Origin: Mesostigma viride
Lineage: Eukaryota; Streptophyta; Mesostigmatophyceae; Mesostigmatales; Mesostigmataceae
Length of the DNA stretch: 53,879 bases
Assembly (NCBI GenBank): GCA_009746045.1
Contig: RPFO01000072.1
Location: forward strand, 680,605 to 734,483
Direction of reading: 5' to 3'
Part shown: positions 31,759 to 42,079 of the stretch, in pieces
Position numbering within the stretch: the stretch's first letter is position 1
Layout of the letters: every line of letters begins with the position of its first letter
Made by a program: the position numbers and the translations under genes
The notes under the pieces: generated by a model
Databases searched by the model: none
Told to the model about the DNA's origin: nothing
The model's input: only the letters and a program-made list of their open reading frames with translations

Positions 31759-33435
31759 TTAGTTCAGGCTAAACAAAAATTCCTTGGCCTGTTCCTGGGT
31801 GTAACCCTCAGGTAAGCCAGGGATTTCTATTTTAGATTCTTTTTGTTTTGGGTTAAACGTACCTTTGACCGGGTCCTTCTTTTCAGCCGAGAAAGTCTTG
31901 ACTGCTTGTTGAAGATCAGCCTCCTCCATGTTCGCCCTGCCCCTTAATTCCAGCTGGGAAATACTGGCCAGGAGGCCATCCAGCTGGGTGCGTGACAGGT
32001 CGTCCATGGGGTTGGTGGCCATGGTCTTGCTTGAGCTGTGCCGTGAGTATGGCAAGCAGCTCTTGTACGTCCCCCTTAAGGGTGGGTGGGGTTGGGTCCA
32101 CGGGGGTCCCTGTTGCCACCACCTTGCCCTTATCTGACTGCCCTGGTGTGGGTGCAGTCTGCTGGGCCTGCGCAGAAGGTGGTTGTGTTCCAGCTTGCTG
32201 TGCTAGTGCAGTGGCTGGTGGTGTTCCAGCTTCAGGCGCAGGGTCTTGTTCCCCTTGCCTTACTCCACTGCTGCTAGGAAAACCCTTGGCCTGGCCGAGC
32301 CGCTGCAGCTCTGCTGCTTGGGCTGCCAGGCCGCCCTCACGGGCTATCATGGCCTCTAGGAGTCTCTTCTCCACCACCTTGCGGCGGTGGAGCTCCTGGG
32401 CATCCGGGTCACTTGGGGGTTTGCTGGGGGAGCTGGGGACAGTGCCCTGGCTTTTGCCCTGCAGCCCCCTTGGTGACACGGCCCCTCCAACCACCCTTTG
32501 GCTCAAATCAGTGCCAGGGGTGGGGAGGGTATGTGCAGGGAGCGCAGGCGTTTCTGTTGCCTGCATCTTCTCCTGCAGCTTGGTCAGCTGCAACAGGAGG
32601 GAATTGAGTTGGTCCTCTGTTAGTTAGCGTGACCCCCTCGTCCCTCTGTGCAACAACCAGCTCATTGAAGAGGCGCTCATGGAGCACCTGTCCATCTTGC
32701 ATGGCAGCCAGCTGCTTTTCAGCAGTCATGTTGCGGGCCGCTGTCTTTTTGCGGTCCCGCTCTTACTGTGCAAGACGGCATGCCTCTACAAACTGGGCGG
32801 CGGCCTGTTCGACCGCCTGATTGAGTGGATTCATCTCAATCTCCCCATCAGAAACCCCTGGGGAGAGGGTGACCTCGATCGTCATCAGACAGCTGAATGC
32901 TGCCGATGACGGGTCCTGGGACCTTCTTGGTCCGCATTTTGAACATGTATGCGTCCCTCTTCAGCTTCCTCTCGTACCCCCCCGCTTTCTGAGCGGATGA
33001 GGGGACGATCGGCACCCCCGCTTGTTCTCCACCGCTTTTGGCTATTCCGCCCTCCTCCTGAGGAGGTTGGGACGGTGCCTTAGCGGGGAGGTCAGCGGGG
33101 CTTGCCTGAGGGCTGGGGGACCGCATACTGCTTACAGATTTTTGCGAGCTAGCTGGGCTAGAAAAAACAGATTTTTCGGCCTGTTCGGCCAAGGAGGTAA
33201 CCTGCTTTTGCTGGGCTGCCAGCTGCCGCTCTTGGGCGGCCGCCTTGACGCTTTGCTGAGCTACCGCTGTCGCTAGCTGCCTAGCCACTAGCTGTTCCTG
33301 CTCTGCCTGCGCCCTTCTTGCTTTTTAAATTTTCTTTTCTGCAGCCTTCTCCTCTACTGTTGGCACCGTCTGCCAGCCAGCATCATCTATCCACTTCTTT
33401 TTAAATTTCAGGCCTGGCATAATAGGATCTCCCAT
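31759..33435 (-). pseudogene. Element A gag N-terminal region, multiply disrupted
   Basis: It starts with ATG at 33435 (MGDPIMPGLKFKKKW..). In-frame TAA codons at 33325-33327, 32763-32765 and 31759-31761 and several frameshifts (near 32870, 32590 and 31990) break it. The readable segments are Gln/Glu/Ala-rich coiled-coil-like (ERQLAAQQKQVTSLAEQ, AEKQLAAMQDGQV) and Pro/Gln-rich linkers, then 'MDDLSRTQLDGLLASISQLE'. It is much longer than the gag of element B. It could be gag or an extra upstream ORF. Confidence 0.6.
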
Positions 33436-33466
33436 GATTTTGTCTATGGTAAACGGCTTTAATTCA

Positions 33467-35815
33467 AGTTAAGGGGACGGGACACATCGGAATTTTTTGG
33501 CGCCAAAAAATTCGCGCCGGTACCCCCGGACCGTGAAATTGTGGTGCACAATGCGCCCACCTCGTGCGGAGGTGGCCATGGCGACGTGCGTTTCGTAAAA
33601 ATTTGCCTAATCGGCCAGGCGACAAGCGAAAAATGTACGCCGGTGGTTTTAAACGATGTACTAGTATGATGTTTCATAGCCAGATATGCACAATTTGAAA
33701 AGTCGGTGCCTTTCTTAATCCAGATTTGCACGGGGGTCTAATCCGAAAATCTGGCCGCATATATTAATTTAGAATGCGTGCCTGCGACGATAGAATTGAA
33801 TATTTGTGGGTTATATTGATGCAGGAAGAAGCGTTTAGTAATGGAAACCGTGAAAACATTCTAAGCGGCTTCGATCTGCGGCCATTTCCCGTCATTTCTG
33901 AAATGATATCGTTCAGGCCTGCGCGATCCGCGGTCAAGCCATCCATGGCTGGCTGGCTGTCTCGCGCGCCTGGGTAGGAAATAAAGCCGACCGTGGTACG
34001 TTCATTTGCCGCATGTCACCGCCCAGTCTGTTTGCGCTCTAAATGTTCCTGGCATGAAGCTTTGGCGCCGATTCCGGGTGTTCTTGCTATTTTGTTCGCC
34101 ACTTGTTGCAGTTGCGCTATCTGATTTTCCGCAGGTTTCAATGTTTTGCCTTATGCTGCGTATGCCATGCTTCTTAAAGCTAGCAAGAGTTGATTGGGCA
34201 GGTTTGCGGCTCTGCTACACTTTGTTTTATGGAGTTTTTCATATGGTTGACATTGTATATTGCGTAGTCAAGGACCCTAGCTGCCTGGGAGCGGCATCAA
34301 CGTTGCAAGGAGCTGGCGAGCTCATAAACGCTTGTCTTGGCTCTTCAGCCTGCTGGAAAACAAGGTGTGAAGTTGTAGGGAAGGTGAGCATGTGTGATAT
34401 AGTTATCTCCTTCCTATATGTTTTGCTTCCATTAAACATGGCTGGGGCTTCCTAGATGATAAGGATCAGGTGCTTATTATGACAATATTAAAGGATGGCC
34501 CTTTTATCCTTTAGCATCATGACTGGGTATTAGCTATGAGGTGATTCCCGCAAGTGGTCATGCCTGCTTGCGTAATGATTTAAGAGTCGGTGGATGTCTT
34601 CTTCAAGCTTCTAGCATTTGCTTTACGTGCTTCTGCCCAATTTGCAGGGGGCAAGCTTAGGAATGTGCTTATGGTGTCCCTCATGCCACGGTGTACCAAG
34701 CATGCAGGGTGGCAGCTATAACATGATGTACTAAGGGCAAACTAGCTCAGAATGACCTGGGATTTTGTGGCAAGCTTTTTAACATCATAAATGAACTAAT
34801 TTGACTTGGTTTGGCCCAGTTGGTGGTGGGCTAGGGTGTAATAGGTCTGTCGTTTGTGCTCATAAGCGGGATTTTCTGTCATTTTTTTTTTGCATGTTTA
34901 CACTCATCAACATGAGTAAACGTGCTCAGAATGAGCTCAAACTTTGTGAGAGTGAAATTCCCACCCTAGGCCTAGTATAAATGTCATCACTGAAATTTTT
35001 GCATGTGTCTACTATTTGATTTATTTTTTTAGGACCAAAAAAATACGTGTTTTGGGCTAAACCCCATCAAATAGTCTAAACGTGCTTATTTTGTGGTCCT
35101 GAGTAGCCAGATTTATTTGCAAGGGTGGGGATTTTAGGAAAATATGTGGTTTGGTCACTTTTGGTTTGCCCAGTCTCCTAGGAAAAATCGGCCAAAAATA
35201 GCGTCTTTTTCTATTTTTAGCTCATAACTGCGTCATGCTGGGGGGTAGTACCACCCCCAAGTGGCTGGAAAATTTTTTTTTTCACATATTTATGGTTCCC
35301 AAGCATAACTGGATTTTTATCCCATGCACAGGTCTGTTTTCCAGAAAAGTGCACTTTCAATGTGTCCCGTCCCCTTAATAATCGAATGGACCTCTTAATG
35401 CTCAATGGCCTGACGCATGTGTTTATTACAATAAATCACAAGCCCCGCACACAACGTGCACAAGGGCATTTAGCATTCTCGACAAGCAACGCCCTGCCCG
35501 GCTGCCACGTCTGGAGCAGCCGACAGTGGTCGTTGGGCTCTGTGGTGCAGCCTGAGTGGCGCGACGCCACTGCTAGACTCTCAGGACCCTCGTCCAACAT
35601 CCGACACCTCAATGCCAGTACCGAGTGGGTACCGGCGACGCCGTACCGCCAATCCCACTTGGGTACTGGCGTCCGTCAGCAGGACTCGGCTATCGAATAG
35701 TCTAGCCTGCCGAATCACATATAGCCGGGACTTCTGACCGAGCCTACATGTGCGAAACCCCAGATAGCACATTGCTATCGGGTACTTAGCCTATGTCCAC
35801 GACTAGAGGCTAACT
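33467..35815 (-). repeat. Element A 5' LTR, interrupted
   Basis: The LTR consists of 33467-33472 (AGTTAA) and 35379-35815. It is split at its TTAA by the DNA element 33473-35374. The intact partner at 18584 still shows the uninterrupted AGTTAATAATC, which proves the target. The element-A TSD ACGGT follows at 35816-35820. Confidence 0.85.
33473..35374. mobile_element. Second TTAA-type DNA element, non-autonomous
   Basis: 1902 bp, flanked by TTAA (33469-33472, 35375-35378). The 15-bp terminal inverted repeats are GGGGACGGGACACAT. The empty site exists in the other LTR of element A. The ends differ from the element at 1276, so it is another family. Frames at 33774-33977 and 34006-34455 have no recognisable domain, and no transposase is seen. 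Confidence 0.8.
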
Positions 35816-35820
35816 ACGGT

Positions 35821-35885
35821 AGCGGCGACCAGTCCAGTACCCGCAGGAGGGCACGAGGACTCGGAAGAAGTGCGCCCGAACATTC
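35821..35885 (+). pseudogene. Split ORF X, piece 2
   Basis: 65 bp between the TSD of element A and the start of element C, ending in CATTC, the TSD of C. The frame from piece 1 is open through it (..PVPAGGHEDSEEVRPN..) and continues at 41110 after element C is removed. Confidence 0.55.
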
Positions 35886-36507
35886 TGTCAGAATGTTTGG
35901 TACTTTTCTGCTGTTCGTCTTTACCGGCAATATTTTCAGTTCACTTTGTCAAAGTCCGATGTATAGTATAAATCGGCACTAAATATATTTCCAGCACTGT
36001 TTGCTGCCATCCGTACCGTACCGAGTACTGTCCTGCTGGTACTGTAGCCGTCTGACAAATTTGCCAGGATCCGCGCTTCGCGCCGACCCTATGTTCACTA
36101 ATTAGTGCTGCCCTGGAGGAGCAATGTCCTTGTACTTGAATACTAGTGACCCAACGCATCATTTTCGTGTTGATGCAAGCCACCCACTTTTGTGTGGCGG
36201 CTGGATGCACCCTAACTGTACCGTAGATTATTCCTAGATCGACGGCTATAGGGACGGTGTGTTTTTCCACATGAATGTTGCTCTTGCAATTGTCATGGTT
36301 ACCGAGTTGGTCGGCTGAGCCTCAGTCTCATTGTTGACAGCCTAGTTGGCTGCTTGTGTTACGCCTAGTTGGCGTTTGCCTAGTTGGCACCTGTCTACTT
36401 TTGCGCCGAGCTGGTGCTCCATTAATTATATTATTAATACAAACGAGAAAGAAGCTGACTGCAAAAGGTGAAAAGATCTTTCCTCCTCCACCTTTAATAT
36501 TTTAACA
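35886..36507 (+). repeat. Element C 5' LTR
   Basis: 622 bp, TGTCAGAATG...TTTTAACA. By eye about seven substitutions and small indels separate it from the 3' LTR, plus one 18-bp indel. Confidence 0.88.
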
Positions 36508-36530
36508 TGGTATCGCAAGCGAGTTGCCTT
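36508..36530 (+). other. Primer-binding site of element C
   Basis: TGGTATCGCAAGCGAG directly follows the LTR. The TGGTATC start is the classic plant and algal LTR-element primer site complementary to the initiator-Met tRNA. Confidence 0.6.
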
Positions 36531-36694
36531 CTGCAAGCAGTTTCTTGAACGCCCTATGTCAAGATTTCACATATACATGTCCGTAAACCCACAGCCATAT
36601 AAGCATATTACGATTCAGGGTGCTTCCGACCCCATACCTAGCCCTGGACAGACTGTCGAGGTCAAGTTCCACGATCCCGAACTGGGAAGGAGTG

Positions 36695-36735
36695 TTCGAA
36701 TCGTATACTCGAATCGTATACTCGAATCGTATACT
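36695..36735 (+). repeat. 15-bp tandem repeat
   Basis: The unit 'tcgaatcgtatac' plus two bases occurs about three times directly before the first 398-bp unit. Confidence 0.8.
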
Positions 36736-37764
36736 CCGAAAGGCTTGCATCACTCCCCGGACAGGAGAACTTTTGCGGATGACTGTAGGTGTAAGTTGGC
36801 GATGCCATGGTAACCGGAGACGTCCGTCCTATAGTCAGCAAAATTGGTGCGAGAGGTCCCCAGTTCGATTCCGGTCGGATTCATTTGCAGATCGCGTTTT
36901 CCGCGTTTTCCGCGGCCTGGCACTGAACGCAAAGGTTTTCACCTTTGCGGAGTGTCTGATCAGAATATACGCTTGGCTGATTTCGATAGTACCGGCTACG
37001 CCCCCTTCTACTAAAAAGAAGGATTCAGCCGTGTTCAGCCCGTCTCACGGTGCGAGACTGAACAAGTCTCGCGTGCAGACACGTGTGTAGTACTCCTACA
37101 CACAGATCTCGAGTGATTTATCTAGTACCAAATCCGAAAGGCTTGCATCACTCCCCGGACAGGAGAACTTTTGCGGATGACTGTAGGTGTAAGTTGGCGA
37201 TGCCATGGTAACCGGAGACGTCCGTCCTATAGTCAGCAAAATTGGTGCGAGAGGTCCCCAGTTCGATTCCGGTCGGATTCATTTGCAGATCGCGTTTTCC
37301 GCGTTTTCCGCGGCCTGGCACTGAACGCAAAGGTTTTCACCTTTGCGGAGTGTCTGATCAGAATATACGCTTGGCTGATTTCGATAGTACCGGCTACGCC
37401 CCCTTCTACTAAAAAGAAGGATTCAGCCGTGTTCAGCCCGTCTCACGGTGCGAGACTGAACAAGTCTCGCGTGCAGACACGTGTGTAGTACTCCTACACA
37501 CAGATCTCGAGTGATTTATCTAGTACCAAATCCGAAAGGCTTGCATCACTCCCCGGACAGGAGAACTTTTGCGGATGACTGTAGGTGTAAGTTGGCGATG
37601 CCATGGTAACCGGAGACGTCCGTCCTATAGTCAGCAAAATTGGTGCGAGAGGTCCCCAGTTCGATTCCGGTCGGATTCATTTGCAGATCGCGTTTTCCGC
37701 GTTTTCCGCGGCCTGGCACTGAACGCAAAGGTTTTCACCTTTGCGGAGTGTCTGATCAGAGTAT
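36736..37764 (+). repeat. 398-bp tandem repeat array in the leader of element C
   Basis: Two full units (36736-37133, 37134-37531) and a third of about 233 bp. They are essentially identical, as their identical 60-aa antisense shadow frames show. Each unit contains a tRNA-like core with the B-box-like AGTTCGATTCC, a GTGTGTAG...CTACACAC hairpin and a Lys/Gly-type antisense shadow frame that I do not call. A diverged unit lies at the window start (22-371). The array lies between primer site and gag, where the packaging signal would be expected. The remaining leader, 37765-38064, shows nothing recognisable except a pyrimidine tract and cag just before the gag ATG. Confidence 0.9.
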
Positions 37765-38064
37765 ACTCTGGCAATCGCTTCATTTATAAAGACATTTAAT
37801 CACGTATCTATATGCAAGGACTGGTCATATTTTGACCAGAGGGCGCAGTCTGGTCCACGACTCACAAGCGAGACTCTTTGTCGTATTTGAGGGGGGCTCA
37901 TTCGGCATTACTACTTACGACGCCGAGATCTGGCATACAATACACTCTATGCTCTACGACTGGAGTTTGGTGCGGACTGCAACCATCGAACACTATTTCC
38001 TGAGTGAGATTCAACAAGAATACTATTTCCTCAGTGAGTGAAACCTTTTTTTTCCTTTTCCAGA

Positions 38065-40426
38065 ATGGCTGCCCCAGGTGTTGTTCACGGCATCAAGGAG
38101 GGGACAGTACTGGGTGCATTGAAGCACTTGTCTTTCGATGGTGAACGTCTAAACGATTTCCCTGTTTTCGAACTCAAAGTCGAAGGTACCCTGAAGGCAA
38201 TTGGATATGAGGAGGCTCTCAAAGGCACAGGGGTCATCAATGAGCAACAGCAACGCCTTGGATATGCATCCCTCCTGTCCGCTGTAAATGGGACTGCAGC
38301 TTTGTACGCAGCCCTAGCCCCTAGTGGTCTGCTTCACGAGGCATGGGCAATTCTGGTAGACGTATATGGCCATGATCAGAGTATATGGCCATGATCAGAC
38401 AACCTCCACGCACCAGGCTACTACACTCGAGGAGCTGCTGGCTACGGAGAAGGTGCCAGTGGAGAAGGTGGCCGCCCATCTGAATGAGATGGAACGGAAG
38501 TATCTCGAGTATAACAAACTCAGCAGCAACAAACTCCATGACTCAATCCTGGTAACCAGCCACCGCCGCCGTCTTCCAGCCGTGTATAATAACGGCCCAG
38601 TTCTGGCCGCCTACAACCTTCCGGTGGATCTTTCCTGGAAGGACTATAAGGCAGCTGTACTTAAGGCTGATGACCATCTGCGGGTCAACCGCAACGGTGC
38701 AGGGTCTTCCTCCAGCACCACCAGCGGTACCGTCTACACCACCCAGCTCGCCTGTCCCAGTGAACAGCCATACGGCGTATAATACGCCGTATGGCGCGTA
38801 TTATACGCCATACGCAAGATTTCCGTATGAAAATGGGAAAAAAAATACGCACTGCGTATTTTTTGCGTATTGCGATTTTTTGCGTATTTTTTGCGTATTT
38901 TTTGCGTATGAACCTCGTTCGAAGTAGCTTCTGGCATCATTTTGGACGGCACGTGGAGCCGGAACTAGATGCAGGTGCCAAGCTGGCCGTGCATGTACGA
39001 CTGTACGTGCATTGCTGCAGATTGCTGCGTGTCGGACTAGGGTCTAGGAGACGAAGGACGAGGAAATTAGGTGACGAAGTTATGTTGTCTGCCAACAAGG
39101 GCGCTCATCTGGCACCTAACATTTAATCGTAGCACAATTGACATCCAGGCACCATGGCTAGCGACGGTGATGGTGTGGGTCTATGGAACACGATGATGAT
39201 GGGGCCGACGAGATGCAGGCCGTATTCGAGACTGTCTGGACACACATCGTGAAAGAACAGACTCTCAACAAGAAAGGGCAGCCGACAGGTAACTACTAGC
39301 TCAGTGACGTGCACACTTTTGGATGCAAAATTCTCGGGTTCTACCACCCGAGCAAGGCTAGCACCCGCCATATCATGGGCGCTACGTATGCGAAGGAGGC
39401 AAGAGTGAGCGAGTGCAAGAGGCCGCCGGAGGCATTACGTCGCAGGCTGCGGGGTATTTGGTGTGACTCGCGATGCACATAAATGCCTTATTTAGCCATG
39501 CAGGCTGCTGCTAGCCAGCCACCGTACCATATGTGTTAATGGTTTAGGGAAGCTGGGTCGGGTTGCTGGCATGCATGGTATCCTGCACGCTAGCCACATT
39601 GTTGGCAGCCCGTATGGATTCTTGCTTCATGTAGATCAATATTGCATGGTGGCCTACCACGAGTAGGCAAGATGTCTGTTTCTGGCACAATGTCTTATTA
39701 CTTTTGGCAAGTTGGCCGACTGACCGTGTGCTGTATTTCAGTCCTAGTATATAGCAATTCCATGCTGCCAGAGACGACGTGGTTTTAAGTTCAACATACA
39801 GTAATGGTGGCAGCAATCTCTATACCTCTGCAAGTGTCATTGCGCATGCATATCTACTTGTGTTATTATCCTTTTCAGGTGTGCACTGATTGTGCATACA
39901 ACTTTGTTATGGTGTGCTTTTAAGAGACTCAAACAGGACAATGCTTGTACTTGTAAGCAGCAACGGTAATGCCAATGTCATGAGATGATGTGTCACATAT
40001 AGGCATGTGGTGCATTGCAAGAACACAATGCCTGATTGGTCAGATTGTTGAGGAACCCCCCGAACCATTCAAAAAACAGCATTTTCAAGAGTCACCGTAA
40101 GATTTGCGTATAATACCCCGTACGAGCGTATTATACCCAATACCCATGGGCCCCGTACGATTGCGTATTGCGTATGCCTGTACACTGGCCTGTCCCCACT
40201 GTCAAGAGGACCTGGATGAGACCATGTCTTTCACACCGCAGGTCCGAAGGTCAAGACCTGTTCACACTGCCGTCGCACCGGGCATACCAAGGAGCGGTGC
40301 TGGGCACTCCATCCTGAACTGAAGCGGGCTACTACTAAGACTGTGGCCAACACCACTCTGGATCTCCAGAAGATGAACCTGGATCAGGAGCCTGAGGAGG
40401 AGGTCCCCCCTGGTTTTGTCTTCTGA
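38065..40426 (+). pseudogene. Element C gag, interrupted by a hAT-like element
   Basis: ATG at 38065 (MAAPGVVHGIKEGT..). The Copia-type gag pattern follows: 'LSFDGERLNDFPVFELKVEGTLKAIG' and 'LHEAWAILVDVYG'. A 19-bp tandem duplication (38362-38380, 38381-38399) shifts the frame. Read with one copy, the ORF continues with TTLEELLATEKVPVEKV. At 38757 the hAT-like element intervenes; past 40188 the frame continues in phase (LACPHCQEDLDE). After another slip near 40230-40240 comes the zinc knuckle CSHCRRTGHTKERC. It stops with TGA at 40424-40426. Confidence 0.75.
38758..40187. mobile_element. hAT-like DNA element, non-autonomous
   Basis: 1430 bp with an 8-bp TSD GCCTGTCC (38750-38757, 40188-40195). 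Imperfect terminal inverted repeats start CAGTG(A/T)ACAG(C/G)CATACG. The 8-bp TSD and CAGTG ends are typical of hAT. Removing the element restores the gag frame of C. Subterminal regions are full of GCGTATAATACGC and GCGTATTTTTTGCG motifs. At about 39320-39450 a broken frame (KFSGSTTRA, then HIMGATYAKEARVSECKRPPE) resembles a BED zinc finger, which hAT transposases carry at the N-terminus. Confidence 0.78.
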
Positions 40427-40466
40427 ACATTCCTTACTTGTAACCCTGCCTCACAGCATGGGGGTG

Positions 40467-41104
40467 TGTCAGAATGTTGGTACTTTTCTGCTGTTCGTCT
40501 TTACCGGCAATATTTTCAGTTCACTTTGTCAAAGTCCGATGTATAGTATAAATCGGCACTAAATATATTTCCAGCACTGTTTGCTGCCATCCGTACCGTA
40601 CCGAGTACTGTCCTGCTGGTACTGTAGCCGTCTGACAAATTTGCCAGGATCCGCGCTTCGCGCCGACCCTATGTTCACTAATTAGTGCTGCCCTGGAGGA
40701 GCAATGTCCTTGTACTTGCATACTAGTGACCCAACGCATCATTTTCGTGTTGATGCAAGCCACCCACTTATGTGTGGCGGCTGGATGCACCCTAACTGTA
40801 CCGTAGATTATTCCTAGATCGACGGCTATAGGGACGGTGTGTTTTTCCACATAATGTTGCTCTTGCAATTGTCATGGTTACCGAGTTGGTCGGCTGAGCC
40901 TCAGTCTCATTAACCCAGGGTTAAGGCGAGTTGACAGCCTAGTTGGCTGCTTGTGTTACGCCTAGTTGGCGTTTGCCTAGTTGGCACCTGTCTACTTTTG
41001 CGCCGAGTTGGTGCTCCATTTATTATATTATTAATACAAACGAGAAAGAAGCTGACTGCAAAAGGTGAAAAGATCTTTCCTCCTCCACCTTTAATATTTT
41101 AACA
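40467..41104 (+). repeat. Element C 3' LTR
   Basis: 638 bp. A G-rich stretch (catgggggtg) precedes it as polypurine tract. Relative to the 5' LTR it carries an 18-bp addition around TTAACCCAGGGTTAA near 40911-40929. Confidence 0.88.
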
Positions 41105-41109
41105 CATTC

Positions 41110-41970
41110 GTGCGGTGTCGGCGCCGGGCGAGTACGTCCGAGGAGCGGCCGAGCAGCTGCTGAGGTTTCGCGAGGACCTCGCAGAAATCATAAGAAGGCT
41201 GCCAGCGCCGGTCTTGGCGGGCAGGCCATACAAACGCATTCGCGTTTGAGCAGGTGGTCTCCCTGCTGCTGCAGATAATTGCCATAAGCCTCGGGGGTGC
41301 CCGAGAGATCAACGACCTCGTCGCCAATCTTCGTCTTGGGGACGACTACGCCGGCGTGCCCAACGTGGTGCAAGTCGCCCGGGACAGGCGGGAGGCCATT
41401 GTTCGTGGCAATACGCAAGCATTGGTGGCAGAGTGCCAGAATCTGGCTCACTCCGTCTTGGAGTTGATGAGGGGCGCTGCTGATCGATCGTGTATTCATT
41501 ACTCTTAATCCTTTTTCCATCTATACCAGTCGGGACACTCCACATTCTCGCTGGGAGTTGAACCAGCTACAGCTGTAAGTTTGACTGTCGACGTGGTTGG
41601 CGGTCGAGAGGTCTCCACTGACGACGCCTTCTACGGCTTCGTGGATCAGCCAGATGGGGCGGTAGTTCAGTCGGCCCAAAGGCGTCACGAGGGCGACGGC
41701 TCTCAGGAGGGCCGTGACCAGGCGCAGCGTGACGAGATTAATCGCTACCACATTGACGACAACGTTGGTGTAGGTGAGGCCCATTTGTTGAGGTGGGGGC
41801 GTTCTCGCTGGATACGCGATTACGCGTATGGTTTGAGGCTTCCGGTGGTTATTAGACCTGTGCCTACACACGACGACCAGGGGCAACCATTGAATCCGGT
41901 GGAGGGACCGTTCCACGAGCCAGCACCTGCACCGGCTGCAGGAGAAGCTTCGTCTGAAGACGAGGCTTGA
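41110..41970 (+). pseudogene. Split ORF X, piece 3 (main part), unknown protein
   Basis: The frame from pieces 1-2 continues (YVRGAAEQLLRFREDLAEIIRRL..) to a TGA at 41247. The next frame is open from about 41245 through 'ISLGGAREINDLVANLRLGDDYAGVP'. A change at 41243-41245, by a one-base slip or a 31-nt intron-like gap, would join them. An in-frame TAA stands at 41506-41508. The frame then goes on (SGHSTFSLGVEPATA.., RYHIDDNVGVGEAHLL..) to a Pro/Ala-rich acidic tail (ASSEDEA) and TGA at 41968-41970. I do not recognise a family; it could be a host gene or a gag-like ORF. Confidence 0.5.
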
Positions 41971-42079
41971 AGGGGTGGAGGTTAGGTGGAGAGTTTGCTG
42001 TTTTCTTGTTGCAAAGTTGGTCGCAGCCATTGTATATAATGCCTAGGAGGGCAAGCCGGGGTGCGGTACATACAAGGAG

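Larger units (their letters stand above)
18584..35815 (-). mobile_element. LTR element A: degenerate Copia-like retrotransposon carrying three nested insertions
   Basis: Minus-strand element flanked by a 5-bp TSD, ACGGT on the plus strand (18579-18583, 35816-35820). LTRs are about 445 bp and begin AGTTA and end TAACT. Its own sequence, without element B, the insert at 27637-29372 and the TTAA element, is about 7.4 kb. Order on the minus strand: gag (33435 down to about 31000), integrase, protease-like domain, RT and RNase H (ending 19388). The frame is broken at many points. Copia-type by integrase before RT and by RT/RNase H signatures. Confidence 0.85.
35886..41104 (+). mobile_element. LTR element C: gag-only, non-autonomous LTR retrotransposon
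   Basis: 5219 bp with a 5-bp TSD CATTC (35881-35885, 41105-41109), LTRs of 622 and 638 bp with TG...CA ends, and TGGTATCGCAAGC directly after the 5' LTR. That last is an initiator-Met-like primer-binding site. The interior holds a tandem-repeat leader and a gag gene, but no protease, integrase or RT. LTR elements with gag only are known as TR-GAGs in plants and need pol in trans. A hAT-like element sits in the gag. Confidence 0.88.

Noticed and set aside
36736-37764. The 398-bp array as a CRISPR array or as protein-coding tandem domains
   Set aside because: There is no repeat-spacer structure, and the 60-aa antisense frames are identical by-products with no further coding signal.
40911-40929. 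TTAACCCAGGGTTAA in the 3' LTR of element C as a footprint of a TTAA transposon
   Set aside because: The 5' LTR has no TTAA at that place, so the empty target is not shown; it may be a simple indel.
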